This document shows, in pieces, positions 25,539 through 34,914 of a stretch of 56,305 bases of DNA. The notes beneath the pieces were generated by a model. That model saw only the letters and a list, made by a program, of their open reading frames with translations. It was not told the origin of the DNA and ran no database searches. The position numbers and the translations under genes were made by a program. Origin of the DNA: F1-120-MAGs118 sp013360535 (lineage in GTDB: Bacteria; Planctomycetota; UBA1135; GCA-002686595). The stretch's first letter is position 1. Every line of letters starts with the position of its first letter. The stretch is taken from contig JAPKHC010000035.1 of the NCBI GenBank assembly GCA_026647215.1, positions 1 to 56,305 of the forward strand, in the 5' to 3' direction.

Positions 25539-27094
25539 GCGTCGCGGAGACCATCGCACACCTCGAGAGCGCCGTGCCGATCGCGGGCCGCAAGGCGCCG
25601 CCGTGCACGGTCGTGATCTTCGGAGCCGCAGGCGACCTGACGCAGCGCAAGCTCGTCCCCGCGCTCTACAACCTCGCCAACCAGCGGCTGCTGACGGCGT
25701 CGGGCTTCGCGACGATCGGCTTCGCGCGGCGCGAGCTCGACGACGCGGGCTTCCGCGAGTACCTCGGCGGCGAGCTGCGCGGCCACGTCGGCGAGAGCTT
25801 CGACGACGGCGTGTGGAGCTGGCTGTGCACGCGCACGAGCTACGTGTCGGGCAACTTCGACGATCCGGCGGCCTACGAGCGGCTCGCGGCGCAGCTCGAG
25901 CGCGCGCAGCAGGAATTCGGCACCGCAGGCAACGTGCTGTTCTACCTCGCGACCGCGCCCGAGCACTTTGGCCTCGTGGCGCGCATGCTGAAGGCGCGTG
26001 GGCTGCTCGACCAGTCCGGCGGCCGCTGGCGGCGCGTGATCGTCGAGAAACCCTTCGGCCACGACCTCGCCAGCGCGCGCGCGCTCAACCGCGAGCTGCA
26101 GTCGGAACTCGCCGAGTCGCAGCTCTACCGCATCGACCACTACCTCGGGAAGGAGACCGTGCAGAACCTGATGGTGCTGCGCTTCTCCAACGCGATCTTC
26201 GAGCCGATCTGGAACCGCCGCTACATCGACCATGTGCAGATCACGGTGGCCGAGACGCTCGGCGTCGAGAAGCGCGGCGGCTACTACGACAAGGCCGGCG
26301 CGCTGCGCGACATGGTGCCCAACCACATCTTCCAGCTGATCTCGCTGGTCGCGATGGAGCCGCCGATCTCGTTCCAGGCCGACGCCGTGCGCGACGAGCA
26401 GTGCAAGGCGCTGCGCGCGATGCAGCCGTTCACGCCGGCGGACGTGCTCTCGCGCGTCGTGCGCGGGCAATACGCCGCGGGCAACGCGGGCAACAAGACG
26501 CTTCCGGCCTATCGCGCCGAGCACGCGGTCGCGCCGGAGTCGACGACGGAGACGTTCGTCGCGATGAAGCTCGGGATCGACAACTGGCGCTGGTCGGGCG
26601 TGCCGTTCTACCTGCGCGTCGGCAAGGCGCTGCCCAAGCGCACGACCGAGATCTCGATCCACTTCCGCAAGCCGCCGATGGTGCTGTTCCGGCACACCGA
26701 GGTCGAGAGCACCAAGCCCAACGTGCTCGTGGTCCGCATCCAGCCCGACGAGGGCATCGCGCTGACCTTCGGCGCCAAGGTGCCGGGCGCGGCGCTGCGG
26801 CTGGGCAGCGTGTTCATGGACTTCAGCTACTCCGATCACTTCGGCTCGACGCCGGCGACGGGGTACGAGCGCTTGCTCTTCGACGGCATGCTCGGCGACC
26901 AGACGCTGTTCCAGCGCGCCGACATGGTCGAGGCGAGCTGGGCCGTCGTCGATCCGATCCTCGACCTGTGGACCAAGGTCCTGCCGCACGACTTCCCGAA
27001 CTACCACGCGGGCACCGCGGGTCCGGTCGATGCCGACGAGCTGCTCGCGCGCGACGGTCGCCAGTGGCGCACGATCCTCGACACGACGAGCTAG
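25535..27094 (+). CDS. zwf: Glucose-6-phosphate 1-dehydrogenase
   Basis: The protein has 519 residues. The start is GTG at 25535, overlapping the gnd stop, with GGAG nine bases upstream. The cofactor motif is IFGAAGDLTQRKL (about 28-40); the G6P-binding catalytic motif RIDHYLGKE (about 197-205) and VEKPFGHDLASA are present. It catalyses the first oxidative step of the pentose-phosphate pathway, giving 6-phosphogluconolactone and NADPH (or NADH). pgl starts 23 bases downstream, so lactone hydrolysis is encoded next to its production. Confidence 0.97.
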   Translation: MSVAETIAHLESAVPIAGRKAPPCTVVIFGAAGDLTQRKLVPALYNLANQRLLTASGFATIGFARRELDDAGFREYLGGELRGHVGESFDDGVWSWLCTRTSYVSGNFDDPAAYERLAAQLERAQQEFGTAGNVLFYLATAPEHFGLVARMLKARGLLDQSGGRWRRVIVEKPFGHDLASARALNRELQSELAESQLYRIDHYLGKETVQNLMVLRFSNAIFEPIWNRRYIDHVQITVAETLGVEKRGGYYDKAGALRDMVPNHIFQLISLVAMEPPISFQADAVRDEQCKALRAMQPFTPADVLSRVVRGQYAAGNAGNKTLPAYRAEHAVAPESTTETFVAMKLGIDNWRWSGVPFYLRVGKALPKRTTEISIHFRKPPMVLFRHTEVESTKPNVLVVRIQPDEGIALTFGAKVPGAALRLGSVFMDFSYSDHFGSTPATGYERLLFDGMLGDQTLFQRADMVEASWAVVDPILDLWTKVLPHDFPNYHAGTAGPVDADELLARDGRQWRTILDTTS

Positions 27095-27117
27095 GCTCCA
27101 GCGCCGAGGTCCTTCCG

Positions 27118-27852
27118 GTGTCGCCGCATCGCACCCGCATCATTCAGCTCGTGGATCCCGCCGCACTCGCGGCGCGGGCCTGCGAGGAAGTGCAACGCGC
27201 GGCGCACGAGGCGCTCGAGCAGCGTGGGGTGTTCCACCTCGCCTTGTCGGGCGGTTCGACGCCGAAACTGCTGTACCGCGCGCTCGCGGAGAGCGGCGCG
27301 GACTTCTCGCGCTGGCACGTGCACTTCGGCGACGAGCGCTGCGTTCCGCCCGGCCACGCGGACTCGAACTTCCGCATGGCGAGCGAGGCGTGGCTGGGGC
27401 GGGGTCAAGTCCCGGCGGCGCAGGTGCACCGCATCCAAGGTGAGCTGGAACCCGCGCAGGCGGCGCGCGAGTACGAGCGCGAGCTCGTCGCGAGCCTCGG
27501 CGCCACGGGCGAGGTGCGGCTCGACCTCGCGCTGCTCGGCCTCGGCACCGATGGCCACACGGCTTCGCTCTTTCCCGGCAGCAGCGCGCTCGCGGAGACG
27601 AGCGCACGGGTCGCCGCGACCTTCGTCGAGAAGCTCGCGGCCCAGCGCATCACGCTGACGCTGCCGATGCTCAACGAGTCGCGCGCGGTGCTGTTCCTCG
27701 TCGCGGGCTCCGACAAGGTCGACGCGCTGCGCGAGCTCTTCCACGGCGACCCCGAGGCCCGACCCTTGCCCGCGGCGCTCGTGCGGCCGCGCGAGGGCAA
27801 CGTGACGTGGATGGTCGACGGCGCCGCCGCAGCGGGCCTGCAGGACGAGTGA
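27118..27852 (+). CDS. pgl: 6-phosphogluconolactonase
   Basis: The protein has about 244 residues, of the SOL/DevB-type. Start GTG at 27118 with GAGG nine bases before. Motifs are FHLALSGGSTPKLLY, the WHVHFGDERCVPP segment, and the active-site GLGTDGHTASLFPGS. It hydrolyses the lactone from G6P dehydrogenase to 6-phosphogluconate. It follows zwf directly and the stop is only 3 bases ahead of the rnc start codon, so rnc belongs to the same operon. Confidence 0.96.
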   Translation: MSPHRTRIIQLVDPAALAARACEEVQRAAHEALEQRGVFHLALSGGSTPKLLYRALAESGADFSRWHVHFGDERCVPPGHADSNFRMASEAWLGRGQVPAAQVHRIQGELEPAQAAREYERELVASLGATGEVRLDLALLGLGTDGHTASLFPGSSALAETSARVAATFVEKLAAQRITLTLPMLNESRAVLFLVAGSDKVDALRELFHGDPEARPLPAALVRPREGNVTWMVDGAAAAGLQDE

Positions 27853-27855
27853 CGC

Positions 27856-28527
27856 GTGCTCGACTCGCTGTGCTACAGGTTTCGCGATCCGGCGCTGCTC
27901 GAACGGGCGCTGACGCACGCATCGACCTGCGGCGAGTTCGACAACGAGCGGCTCGAGTTCCTCGGTGACGCCGCGCTCAACCTCGCGGCGACCGAAGAGC
28001 TCTTCTCGCGCCGACCGGAGCTCACCGAAGGCGCGATGACGGAGATCAAGGCGAGCGTCGTGTCGCGGCGCACGCTCGCGCAGTCGGCCCGCGAGCTCGG
28101 GCTCGACGAGGCGGCGAGCGTCGGCAACGGGCTCAAGGGCCGCGCGATGCCCGTCTCGGTGCTCGCCAACCTGTACGAGGCCGTGCTCGGCGCGATCTAC
28201 CTCGACGGCGGTTATGCGGCGGCGCGCGAGTTCGTGCTGCGCACGCTCGACAGCGCACTCGCCGATGCGGAGCGCGAGCTCGCCGGCTCGAACCCCAAGC
28301 AGCGGCTGCAGCAGCTCGCGCAGGCTCGCTGGTCGATCCTGCCGGACTACGAGCTGGTCGAGACGCGCGGCAGCGCCCACGCCCGCGCGTTCTGCGTGCG
28401 TGCGCGGCTCGGCGAGCGTGGTTTTCCCAGCGCCTGGGGCCGCACTCGCAAGGAAGCCGAGCGCTGGGCGGCGCACGAGGCCCTGCTCGTGCTCGAAGAA
28501 CGCCCGACTGCGCCGCTGGAGGCATAG
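27856..28527 (+). CDS. rnc: Ribonuclease III
   Basis: The protein has 223 residues with a GTG start at 27856. The RNase III signature is ERLEFLGDAALNL (about 36-48), with the second metal-site glutamate in YEAVLGAIYLDGG. The C-terminal double-stranded RNA-binding domain is about 145-220, from NPKQRLQQLAQ to TRKEAERWAAHEALLVL. It cleaves double-stranded RNA in rRNA maturation. It is encoded as the last gene of the pentose-phosphate operon, 3 bases after pgl, which is an unusual setting. Confidence 0.96.
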   Translation: MLDSLCYRFRDPALLERALTHASTCGEFDNERLEFLGDAALNLAATEELFSRRPELTEGAMTEIKASVVSRRTLAQSARELGLDEAASVGNGLKGRAMPVSVLANLYEAVLGAIYLDGGYAAAREFVLRTLDSALADAERELAGSNPKQRLQQLAQARWSILPDYELVETRGSAHARAFCVRARLGERGFPSAWGRTRKEAERWAAHEALLVLEERPTAPLEA

Positions 28528-28627
28528 CTTCGCCTCGCACTGCGCGGCTAGACTTCGCGCCCCTGCTCCGATCGCGACGCCCTTGTCGATGCAATCGGTT
28601 GGAGCTCCCACCTTCACGAGGCTTCGC

Positions 28628-29590
28628 ATGCTTCCCTTCGTCCGCGCGTTCTCGCTCGCACTCGGCCTGCTCTCGTTCGCTCCGGTCGCGCTTGCCTTCC
28701 AGGAACCCGAAGCGGAGGAGAGCGGCGACGCGCTCCTCGCGCAGGACGAGGCCGAAGCGGACGAGGATCCGTTCGCGTCGATCCGCTGGCAGGTGGGCCC
28801 GACCGAGGGCAAGCTCGGCAGCCGCGGCAAGATCCAGGTGCCCGAAGGGCTCGTGTTCGCCAACAAGCCGGACACGCAGAAGCTGATGGAGATGATGCAG
28901 AACCCCATCTCCAACGACGAACTCGGCCTCGTCGGCGCTCCCGACCTGTCGTGGTTCGTGGTGTTCGAGTTCGAGGACTCGGGCTGGGTCGACGACTCGG
29001 ACAAGGACGATCTCGACGCGGACGAGCTGCTCGAGACGCTCAAGGAAGGCAACGAGGCTGGCAACGAGGAGCGCGCCAAGCGCGGCTGGTCGACGCTGGA
29101 GCTGCTCGGCTGGGCGGTGCCGCCGCACTACGACACGCAGACCAACAACCTCGAATGGGCCACGCGCTCCCGTTCGGGCGAGCACATCACGCTCAACCAC
29201 AACAGCCGCGTCCTCGGCCGTCGCGGCGTGATGGTCGTGACGCTGGTGTGCGACGAGGCGCAGCACACCGAGCTCTTGCCGCAGTTCCAGTCGCTGCTGC
29301 GCGGCTTCGCGTACAACTCCGGCGAGCGCTACTCCGAGTACACGTCCGGCGACAAGGTCGCGGAGTACGGCCTGACGGCGCTCGTCGCCGGCGGTGCGGG
29401 AGCGCTCGCGGTGAAGTCGGGCCTGCTCGGCAAGCTGTGGAAGCCGATCGCGGTCGCGCTCGTGGCCATCGGCGCCTTCTTCAAGAAGCTGTTCGGCGGC
29501 AAGAAGAAGGAAACGGCGCCGACGCGCCGCGCGAGCAAGCCGGAAGCGACGGAGAGCGACGCGAACGACGAGCCGCCGGCCGCGAAGTGA
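28628..29590 (+). CDS. DUF2167 membrane protein
   Basis: The protein has 320 residues. The start ATG at 28628 has GAGG six bases upstream and yields a signal peptide (MLPFVRAFSLALGLLSFAPVALAF); an ATG at 28589 in frame is an alternative. The central part shows the DUF2167 pattern: PEGLVFANKPDTQKLMEMM, DLSWFVVFEFEDSGWVDD, and GWAVPPHYDTQTNNLEWA. A C-terminal membrane segment (about 245-275, GLTALVAGGAGALA to AVALVAIGAFF) precedes a lysine-rich cytoplasmic tail. DUF2167 proteins are predicted bacterial membrane proteins with no established function. Confidence 0.9.
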   Translation: MLPFVRAFSLALGLLSFAPVALAFQEPEAEESGDALLAQDEAEADEDPFASIRWQVGPTEGKLGSRGKIQVPEGLVFANKPDTQKLMEMMQNPISNDELGLVGAPDLSWFVVFEFEDSGWVDDSDKDDLDADELLETLKEGNEAGNEERAKRGWSTLELLGWAVPPHYDTQTNNLEWATRSRSGEHITLNHNSRVLGRRGVMVVTLVCDEAQHTELLPQFQSLLRGFAYNSGERYSEYTSGDKVAEYGLTALVAGGAGALAVKSGLLGKLWKPIAVALVAIGAFFKKLFGGKKKETAPTRRASKPEATESDANDEPPAAK

Positions 29591-29661
29591 GTGGCGCTCG
29601 GAACGCCCGGCCGCGCGAGCGTTCGGGCGTCGAATGACCCACGCAGCCCAAGCGCAGCACG

Positions 29662-30804
29662 ATGAGCTCGTTGGCGGAGGTCTTCGTCGTGCTCGCGGCG
29701 TTGTACGCCTACGAGTGTTGCGCGTGGGTGCCACGTTCGGCGCTGACGCTGCGCGCGTGGGCGAGCGCGCTGCTTCGTGCGCGACCGTCGGACGTCGTCG
29801 GGAGTCCCGTCGCGGGTGGGGTCGCGCTGCAGCCGCTGCCGTGGTTCGGCACGTTGCTCGTGAGCGAAGCGTGGCCGGTCGCGCTCTCGCCGGAGGGCCT
29901 CGCGACGCGCGAGCCGCTCGAGCTCGACCGCAGGCAACGCCGGCCTTTCGAGCCACTGGCGTGGCGTTGGGACGAACTCGGGCCGTTCAGCGCGCGCGAG
30001 CACAACGTGTTCGCGGGGGAGCAGCTCGTCGCGTCGACGAACACGCTGCGCGGGGCGCGCGAACTCGCGGAAGTGCTCTCGAAAGTGGCTCAGTGCCCGA
30101 AGGATCGGCGTGCGGTCGAGATCGAACGTTCGCTCGCGCGTTCGTTCGACACGGCGGATTTCACGCGCCGCACGGCGGAGCTCGAGCGCGTCGCGCGACC
30201 GCTGCGGGCGTGGTGCACGGCGCTGTTCCTGTGGCTCGCGCTCGCCTGCCCGGCGCTCGCGTTCGGAGTCGGGCTCGCGCCCACGTGGCCGTTCCTGCTC
30301 GGCGGCATCGTGCTGCTGCAGGTCGCGACGGTGTGGAAGCTGCGCCGCGCGTTCCGCGAGCTGCTGCCCGATGGCGACGAGGAGCGTGGCCGCGCGACGC
30401 TGATGGTCGCGTTCTCGCCGGTCGCCGCCGCGCGCGCGGTCGACACGCTCTCGCGACCGCTGCTCGCCGGGTTGCAGCCGCTCGCGTGCACCGCGACGTT
30501 GCCGCGCGACGAACGTGACGAGCTCGCGCGGGCGTCGCTCGTCGATGCGCTCCATCCGCGCCAGCTCGAGGGCGTGGCGCCGCTCGCGCTGGAGATCGAC
30601 GCCTGGTTCCGTGAGCGGCTCGCGCACTCGCTGCGCAAGTGCGCGAGGGAGCTCGCGATCGACGCCGAAGCGCTGCTCGCGCCGCCACCGGCCGATTCGG
30701 GCGAGCGTTCGTGGTGCCCACGCTGTCGCACGCGTTTCGGGACGCCGCCTACGACCTGCTTCGACTGCTCGGTCGCGACGTTGCCCCTCGCGCCGCCGGC
30801 CTGA
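29662..30804 (+). CDS. Hypothetical membrane protein with C-terminal zinc ribbon
   Basis: The protein has 380 residues. An N-terminal hydrophobic segment (MSSLAEVFVVLAALYAYECC) starts it, and a pair of membrane helices lie near 190-225 (WCTALFLWLALACPALAFGV, WPFLLGGIVLLQVATVW). The rest is soluble. The C-terminus has CPRCRTRFGTPPTTCFDC, a CxxC-x11-CxxC zinc-ribbon pattern. It lies between the DUF2167 gene (72 bases) and mfd (60 bases), all on the plus strand. I do not recognise the family. The zinc ribbon suggests contact with nucleic acid or protein, but this is speculative. Confidence 0.75.
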   Translation: MSSLAEVFVVLAALYAYECCAWVPRSALTLRAWASALLRARPSDVVGSPVAGGVALQPLPWFGTLLVSEAWPVALSPEGLATREPLELDRRQRRPFEPLAWRWDELGPFSAREHNVFAGEQLVASTNTLRGARELAEVLSKVAQCPKDRRAVEIERSLARSFDTADFTRRTAELERVARPLRAWCTALFLWLALACPALAFGVGLAPTWPFLLGGIVLLQVATVWKLRRAFRELLPDGDEERGRATLMVAFSPVAAARAVDTLSRPLLAGLQPLACTATLPRDERDELARASLVDALHPRQLEGVAPLALEIDAWFRERLAHSLRKCARELAIDAEALLAPPPADSGERSWCPRCRTRFGTPPTTCFDCSVATLPLAPPA

Positions 30805-30863
30805 GGCCCAGGGTTTCCACGCCGGATTGGAGGCGCGTGGCCCGCGCCGCGTAGGATGCGGCG

Positions 30864-33800
30864 ATGCACGGGACGAGCGCGGGCGCCGGAATCGACGCGT
30901 CGGGCTTGCGCGAGCTCGAGGCGGTCCAACGGCTGCTGCGCGAGCGCGCGGAGCTCTCCGTCGGCGGACTGTGGGGCTCGGCGCAGGCGCTGGTGCTCGC
31001 GGAGCTCACGCGCAGCTCGAAGCTGCCGTGGCTCGCGCTGTGCGCGGGTGAGAGCGAAGCCGAGGCGCTCGCCGAGGATCTCGAGTTCTTCGGGGCGCAG
31101 CCGCTGCTCTTCCCCGCGCGCGAGACGACGTCGAAGGGCAAGCTCGACGGCGACGACGTGGCCGCGATGCGGCGCCGCATCGAGGTCGCGCAGCGCCTCA
31201 ACGGTCCGGCGGAAGCACGGCCGAAGCTGCTCGTCGCCTCGTTGCTCGCGCTGCTGCAGCCGCTGCCCAAACCCGGCGATCTCGCGGCGGCGACGCTGAA
31301 CCTCGCGGTCGGGCAGAAGCTCGCTTCCGACCACCTGCTCAAGCAGCTCGTCGACGCCGGTTACGAGCGCATGCCGCTGGTCGAACGCCCCGGCGAGGTC
31401 TCGCTGCGCGGCGACATCCTCGACGTGTTCCCGTTCGCCAGCGAGTGGCCGCTGCGCGTCGAGCTGTTCGATGACGCGATCGAGAGCCTGCGCACGTTCG
31501 ATCCGACCGAGCAGAAGAGCGTCGAGAAGCTCGCCAGGGTCGCTGTGTGCCTCGCGCGCGACGCGGGCGGTGTCGAGGATTCGAGCGGCATCTCGCCGGC
31601 GCTGCTGCTGCCCGCACAGACCGTGATCGTCGAGGTCGAGCCGCTGCGCATCGAGGACCGCGCGCACGGGCTCTCGATCCAGTCGGCCTCGCACCAGCGC
31701 GAGCTCGGCCTCGTGCGGCAGGCGCAGGTCGGGCGCCGCAAGGTCCAGCTGCAGAGCCTGCCCGCGAAGGACGTCAACTTCGACACGCGCAGCGTGCAGG
31801 CGCTCTCCGGCGGCATCCGGCAGGCGCCGGAGCTGCTGCGGCAGGCGACCGCGGACGGCACGCGTGCGCTCGTGTTGTGCCGCACCGAAGCCGAAGAGAG
31901 CCGCTTCAAGAGCGTGCTCGCCGAAGCGGGCGGCGTCGACCACGTCGAGACGCGGGTGGGCGCCGTCGCGAAGGGTTTCCGCTTCCCGGCGCTCGCGCTG
32001 ATCGTCGTCGACCACCACGAGCTCGTCGGCATCCTCGGAACCCGTCGCGCCGCGCCGGCGAAGGTCGCGCACCGCACGCGCGCGCTGCAGTCGTTCTTCG
32101 ACCTCAAGGTCGGCGATTACGTCGTGCACGCCGTTCACGGGCTCGCGCTCTACAAGGGCCTCGTGCGCATGGCGCGCGGTGCGGGCGAGGAAGAGCACCT
32201 GCACCTCTCGTTCGCCGACGAGGTCAGCCTGTACGTCCCCGCGACGCGCATCGACCTCGTCCAGCGCTACATCGGTGGCGGTGGCGCGCCGCCGCCGCTC
32301 GACAAGATCGGCAGCCACTCGTTCCGCAAGCGCCGCGAGAAGGTCGAGCGCGCGCTGTTCGACCTCGCGAGCGACCTGCTCGAGGTGCAGGCGAAACGCG
32401 AGCTGAAGCAGCGCCCGCCGTGGCGCGCCGACCCGCAGCTCCTGAAGGACATGGTCGGCGCCTTCCCCTACGTCGACACGCCCGATCAGGCGCAGGCCGA
32501 CGGCGACATCACCGAGGACGTCGAGGGGCTGCGGCCGATGGACCGCCTGCTGTGCGGCGACGTCGGCTTCGGCAAGACCGAGATCGCGATGCGCGCGGCC
32601 TTCCGCGTCGCGGCGGCCGGAGGTCAGGTCGCGGTGCTCGTGCCGACGACCGTGCTCGCGCACCAGCACTTCCTCTCGTTCAGCCAGCGCATGGCGGATT
32701 TCCCCGTGGAAATCGGCGTGCTCTCGCGCACGGTGACCGGCGAGGACGAGCGCAAGGTGCTGCGCGGCGTCGCGGCGGGCGAGATCGACATCGTCGTCGG
32801 CACGCACCGCATCCTCTCGAAGGACGTCAAGTTCAAGTCGCTCGGCCTCGTGATCATCGACGAGGAGCAGCGCTTCGGCGTCACGCACAAGGAGCACTTC
32901 AAGTCGCTGCGTGCGATGGTCGACGTGCTCGCGCTCTCGGCGACGCCGATCCCGCGCACGCTGCACATGTCGCTCGCCGGCGTGCGCGACATCTCGGCGC
33001 TCTCGACGCCGCCGCCCGGCAGGCAGGACGTCGAGACCGTGATCGTCGATCGCAACGACCGCGAGTTCGTGCGCGGCGCGCTGCTGCGCGAGAAGAACCG
33101 CGACGGGCAGGTGTTCTTCCTGCACAACCGCGTCGAGACGATCGCGATGCGCGCGCGCGAGCTGCAGGAGCTCGCACCCGACTGCACGTTCGCCGTCGGC
33201 CACGGTCAGATGCCGGCGAAGCAGCTCGAGGTCGTGATGGACACGTTCTCGCGCGGGGATGTCGACGTGCTCGTGGCGACCACGATCGTCGAGAACGGCC
33301 TCGACATCCCGGCCGCGGGCACGATCCTGATCGACGAGGCCGACCACTACGGGTTGTCGGAGCTGCACCAGCTGCGCGGGCGCGTCGGCCGCGGCGCGCA
33401 CAAGGCACACTGCTACCTGCTCGTCGATCCGCTCAAGCCGATGAAGCAGATCGCGCGCGAGCGGCTCAAGGCGCTCGAGGAGATGAGCCAGCTCGGCAGC
33501 GGCTTCGCGATCTCGATGAAGGACCTCGAGCTGCGCGGCGCGGGCAACATCCTCGGCCCCCAGCAGTCGGGCCACATCGCGTCGGTCGGTTACGACCTGT
33601 ATTGCCGGCTCCTCAAGGAAACCGTCGAGCGCGTGCGGCAGGGCATCGGGCCCGAGCACGTGACCAGCGACTCCGAGCTCGCGGCCGGGGTCGAGCTCGA
33701 GCTCGGCCTGCGCGCCTACCTGCCCGACGCGTGGATTCCCGAGCAGTCGACGCGGCTCGAGATCCTGCGCCAGCTCGACACGATCCAGTCGCCCGAAGCC

Positions 33801-34151
33801 GCCCGCGAGCTCGAGGCTGGCCTGCGCGACCGCTTCGGCCGCGTGCCGCCCGAGGCGCACGCGCTCGTGCAGAGCTTCCGCCTGCGCGCGCAGGCCCGCG
33901 AGCTCGGCCTCACGCGCATCTCGCACCGCGGCGAGATCTACCTGCTCGAGTTCAAGGACCGCGTGGCGCTCGAGCACGCGCTCGCGGGCCGCAAGGTCGA
34001 CCTGCGCCCGATCCGCACCGGCCTTGCGCACCTCGTGATCCCGACTTCGAAGCGCGCGCCCGACAAGGCGCTCGAGTGGCTCGAAGCCCTGCTTGCCGGG
34101 CCTGTGCAAAACCTGGCGCAGCCCGCCCCCGCGCCCGCTCCGCGCCGTTGA
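30864..34151 (+). CDS. mfd: Transcription-repair coupling factor Mfd
   Basis: The protein has 1095 residues, close to the usual 1150. It displaces stalled RNA polymerase and recruits UvrA. The N-terminal UvrB-like region spans about 1-340, the RNA-polymerase-interacting CarD-like domain begins at DYVVHAVHGLALYKG (about 418-432), helicase motif I is GDVGFGKTE (about 565-573), the DEEQRFG box is near 666, and RGRVGRG (motif VI) near 837. The C-terminal TRCF domain is complete, ending in a proline/alanine tail. The housekeeping gene is intact. Confidence 0.98.
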   Translation: MHGTSAGAGIDASGLRELEAVQRLLRERAELSVGGLWGSAQALVLAELTRSSKLPWLALCAGESEAEALAEDLEFFGAQPLLFPARETTSKGKLDGDDVAAMRRRIEVAQRLNGPAEARPKLLVASLLALLQPLPKPGDLAAATLNLAVGQKLASDHLLKQLVDAGYERMPLVERPGEVSLRGDILDVFPFASEWPLRVELFDDAIESLRTFDPTEQKSVEKLARVAVCLARDAGGVEDSSGISPALLLPAQTVIVEVEPLRIEDRAHGLSIQSASHQRELGLVRQAQVGRRKVQLQSLPAKDVNFDTRSVQALSGGIRQAPELLRQATADGTRALVLCRTEAEESRFKSVLAEAGGVDHVETRVGAVAKGFRFPALALIVVDHHELVGILGTRRAAPAKVAHRTRALQSFFDLKVGDYVVHAVHGLALYKGLVRMARGAGEEEHLHLSFADEVSLYVPATRIDLVQRYIGGGGAPPPLDKIGSHSFRKRREKVERALFDLASDLLEVQAKRELKQRPPWRADPQLLKDMVGAFPYVDTPDQAQADGDITEDVEGLRPMDRLLCGDVGFGKTEIAMRAAFRVAAAGGQVAVLVPTTVLAHQHFLSFSQRMADFPVEIGVLSRTVTGEDERKVLRGVAAGEIDIVVGTHRILSKDVKFKSLGLVIIDEEQRFGVTHKEHFKSLRAMVDVLALSATPIPRTLHMSLAGVRDISALSTPPPGRQDVETVIVDRNDREFVRGALLREKNRDGQVFFLHNRVETIAMRARELQELAPDCTFAVGHGQMPAKQLEVVMDTFSRGDVDVLVATTIVENGLDIPAAGTILIDEADHYGLSELHQLRGRVGRGAHKAHCYLLVDPLKPMKQIARERLKALEEMSQLGSGFAISMKDLELRGAGNILGPQQSGHIASVGYDLYCRLLKETVERVRQGIGPEHVTSDSELAAGVELELGLRAYLPDAWIPEQSTRLEILRQLDTIQSPEAARELEAGLRDRFGRVPPEAHALVQSFRLRAQARELGLTRISHRGEIYLLEFKDRVALEHALAGRKVDLRPIRTGLAHLVIPTSKRAPDKALEWLEALLAGPVQNLAQPAPAPAPRR

Positions 34152-34171
34152 GGCCGCCCTACACTGTCGGC

Positions 34172-34873
34172 ATGCGCCGACGTCCCTTCGCCCTCGCGTT
34201 GCTCTCGCTCCTCTCGCTCGTCGCCTGCGCCTCGGCGCCGAAAGCTCCGCCCGAGCACGAACACAGCTTCGCGTTCCTGCGCACCGGCCCGCGGCGCGCC
34301 GAGTACTCGGGCGAGCCGCTGCAGGCGCTGATGAAGGGCCACATGGACAACATCGGGCGCCTTGCGGAGTCGGAGGAGCTGCTGCTCGCCGGCCCCTTCG
34401 CGCAGGGCAACCCCGACCCGAAGCTGCGCGGCGTGTTCCTGTTTGCGACGCCCGACGCCGCCGCGGGCGCGAAGCTGTGCGAGACCGACCCGTCGATCGC
34501 CGCGGGCGTGTTCGAGATCGAGGTCGTGCCGGTGAGCACGCCCAAGGACCTCGTCGCGGCCCTGCACCGCCATCAGGCCTTCGAAGAGCGCCGCAAGGCC
34601 GATCCGTCGATCCCGATGATGGAAGGCATGAGCACGTACGTGCTCGGGATCGCGAGCGACGCCGCGCGCGCGGGCCGCGCGCTCGAGCCGCTGCGTCAGG
34701 CGGGCCAGCTCGTGCTCGAAGCCCGCTTCGGCGGTGCACGCGACGGCCAGCTGCTGTTCGTGCTCGACCAGCGCGACCTCGCCGGCGCCGAAACGGCGCT
34801 CGCGCCCGTGGCCGACGCGCTCGGTGAGTGCCGGACCTACCCGTGGTTCGCCTCGGCCTTCCTCCGCGAGTAG
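34172..34873 (+). CDS. YCII-like domain lipoprotein
   Basis: The protein has 233 residues. MRRRPFALALLSLLSLVACAS is a lipoprotein signal (lipobox LVAC). The mature protein begins with a YCII-type alpha/beta domain (about 30-125): SFAFLRTGPRR, MKGHMDNIGRLAESEELLLAGPF and GVFLFATPDAAAG, a pattern seen in YciI/PhnB-related dimeric proteins. A second, similar segment (about 150-230, STYVLGIASDAARA then LLFVLDQRD) suggests a tandem repeat of the fold. It lies 20 bases after mfd and slightly overlaps the next frame. Function is unknown; it is unusual as a lipoprotein. Confidence 0.8.
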   Translation: MRRRPFALALLSLLSLVACASAPKAPPEHEHSFAFLRTGPRRAEYSGEPLQALMKGHMDNIGRLAESEELLLAGPFAQGNPDPKLRGVFLFATPDAAAGAKLCETDPSIAAGVFEIEVVPVSTPKDLVAALHRHQAFEERRKADPSIPMMEGMSTYVLGIASDAARAGRALEPLRQAGQLVLEARFGGARDGQLLFVLDQRDLAGAETALAPVADALGECRTYPWFASAFLRE

Positions 34874-34914
34874 GTGTTGCGGCGCCGCCCCCTCCTCCCG
34901 ACAATCCCGCCGTC

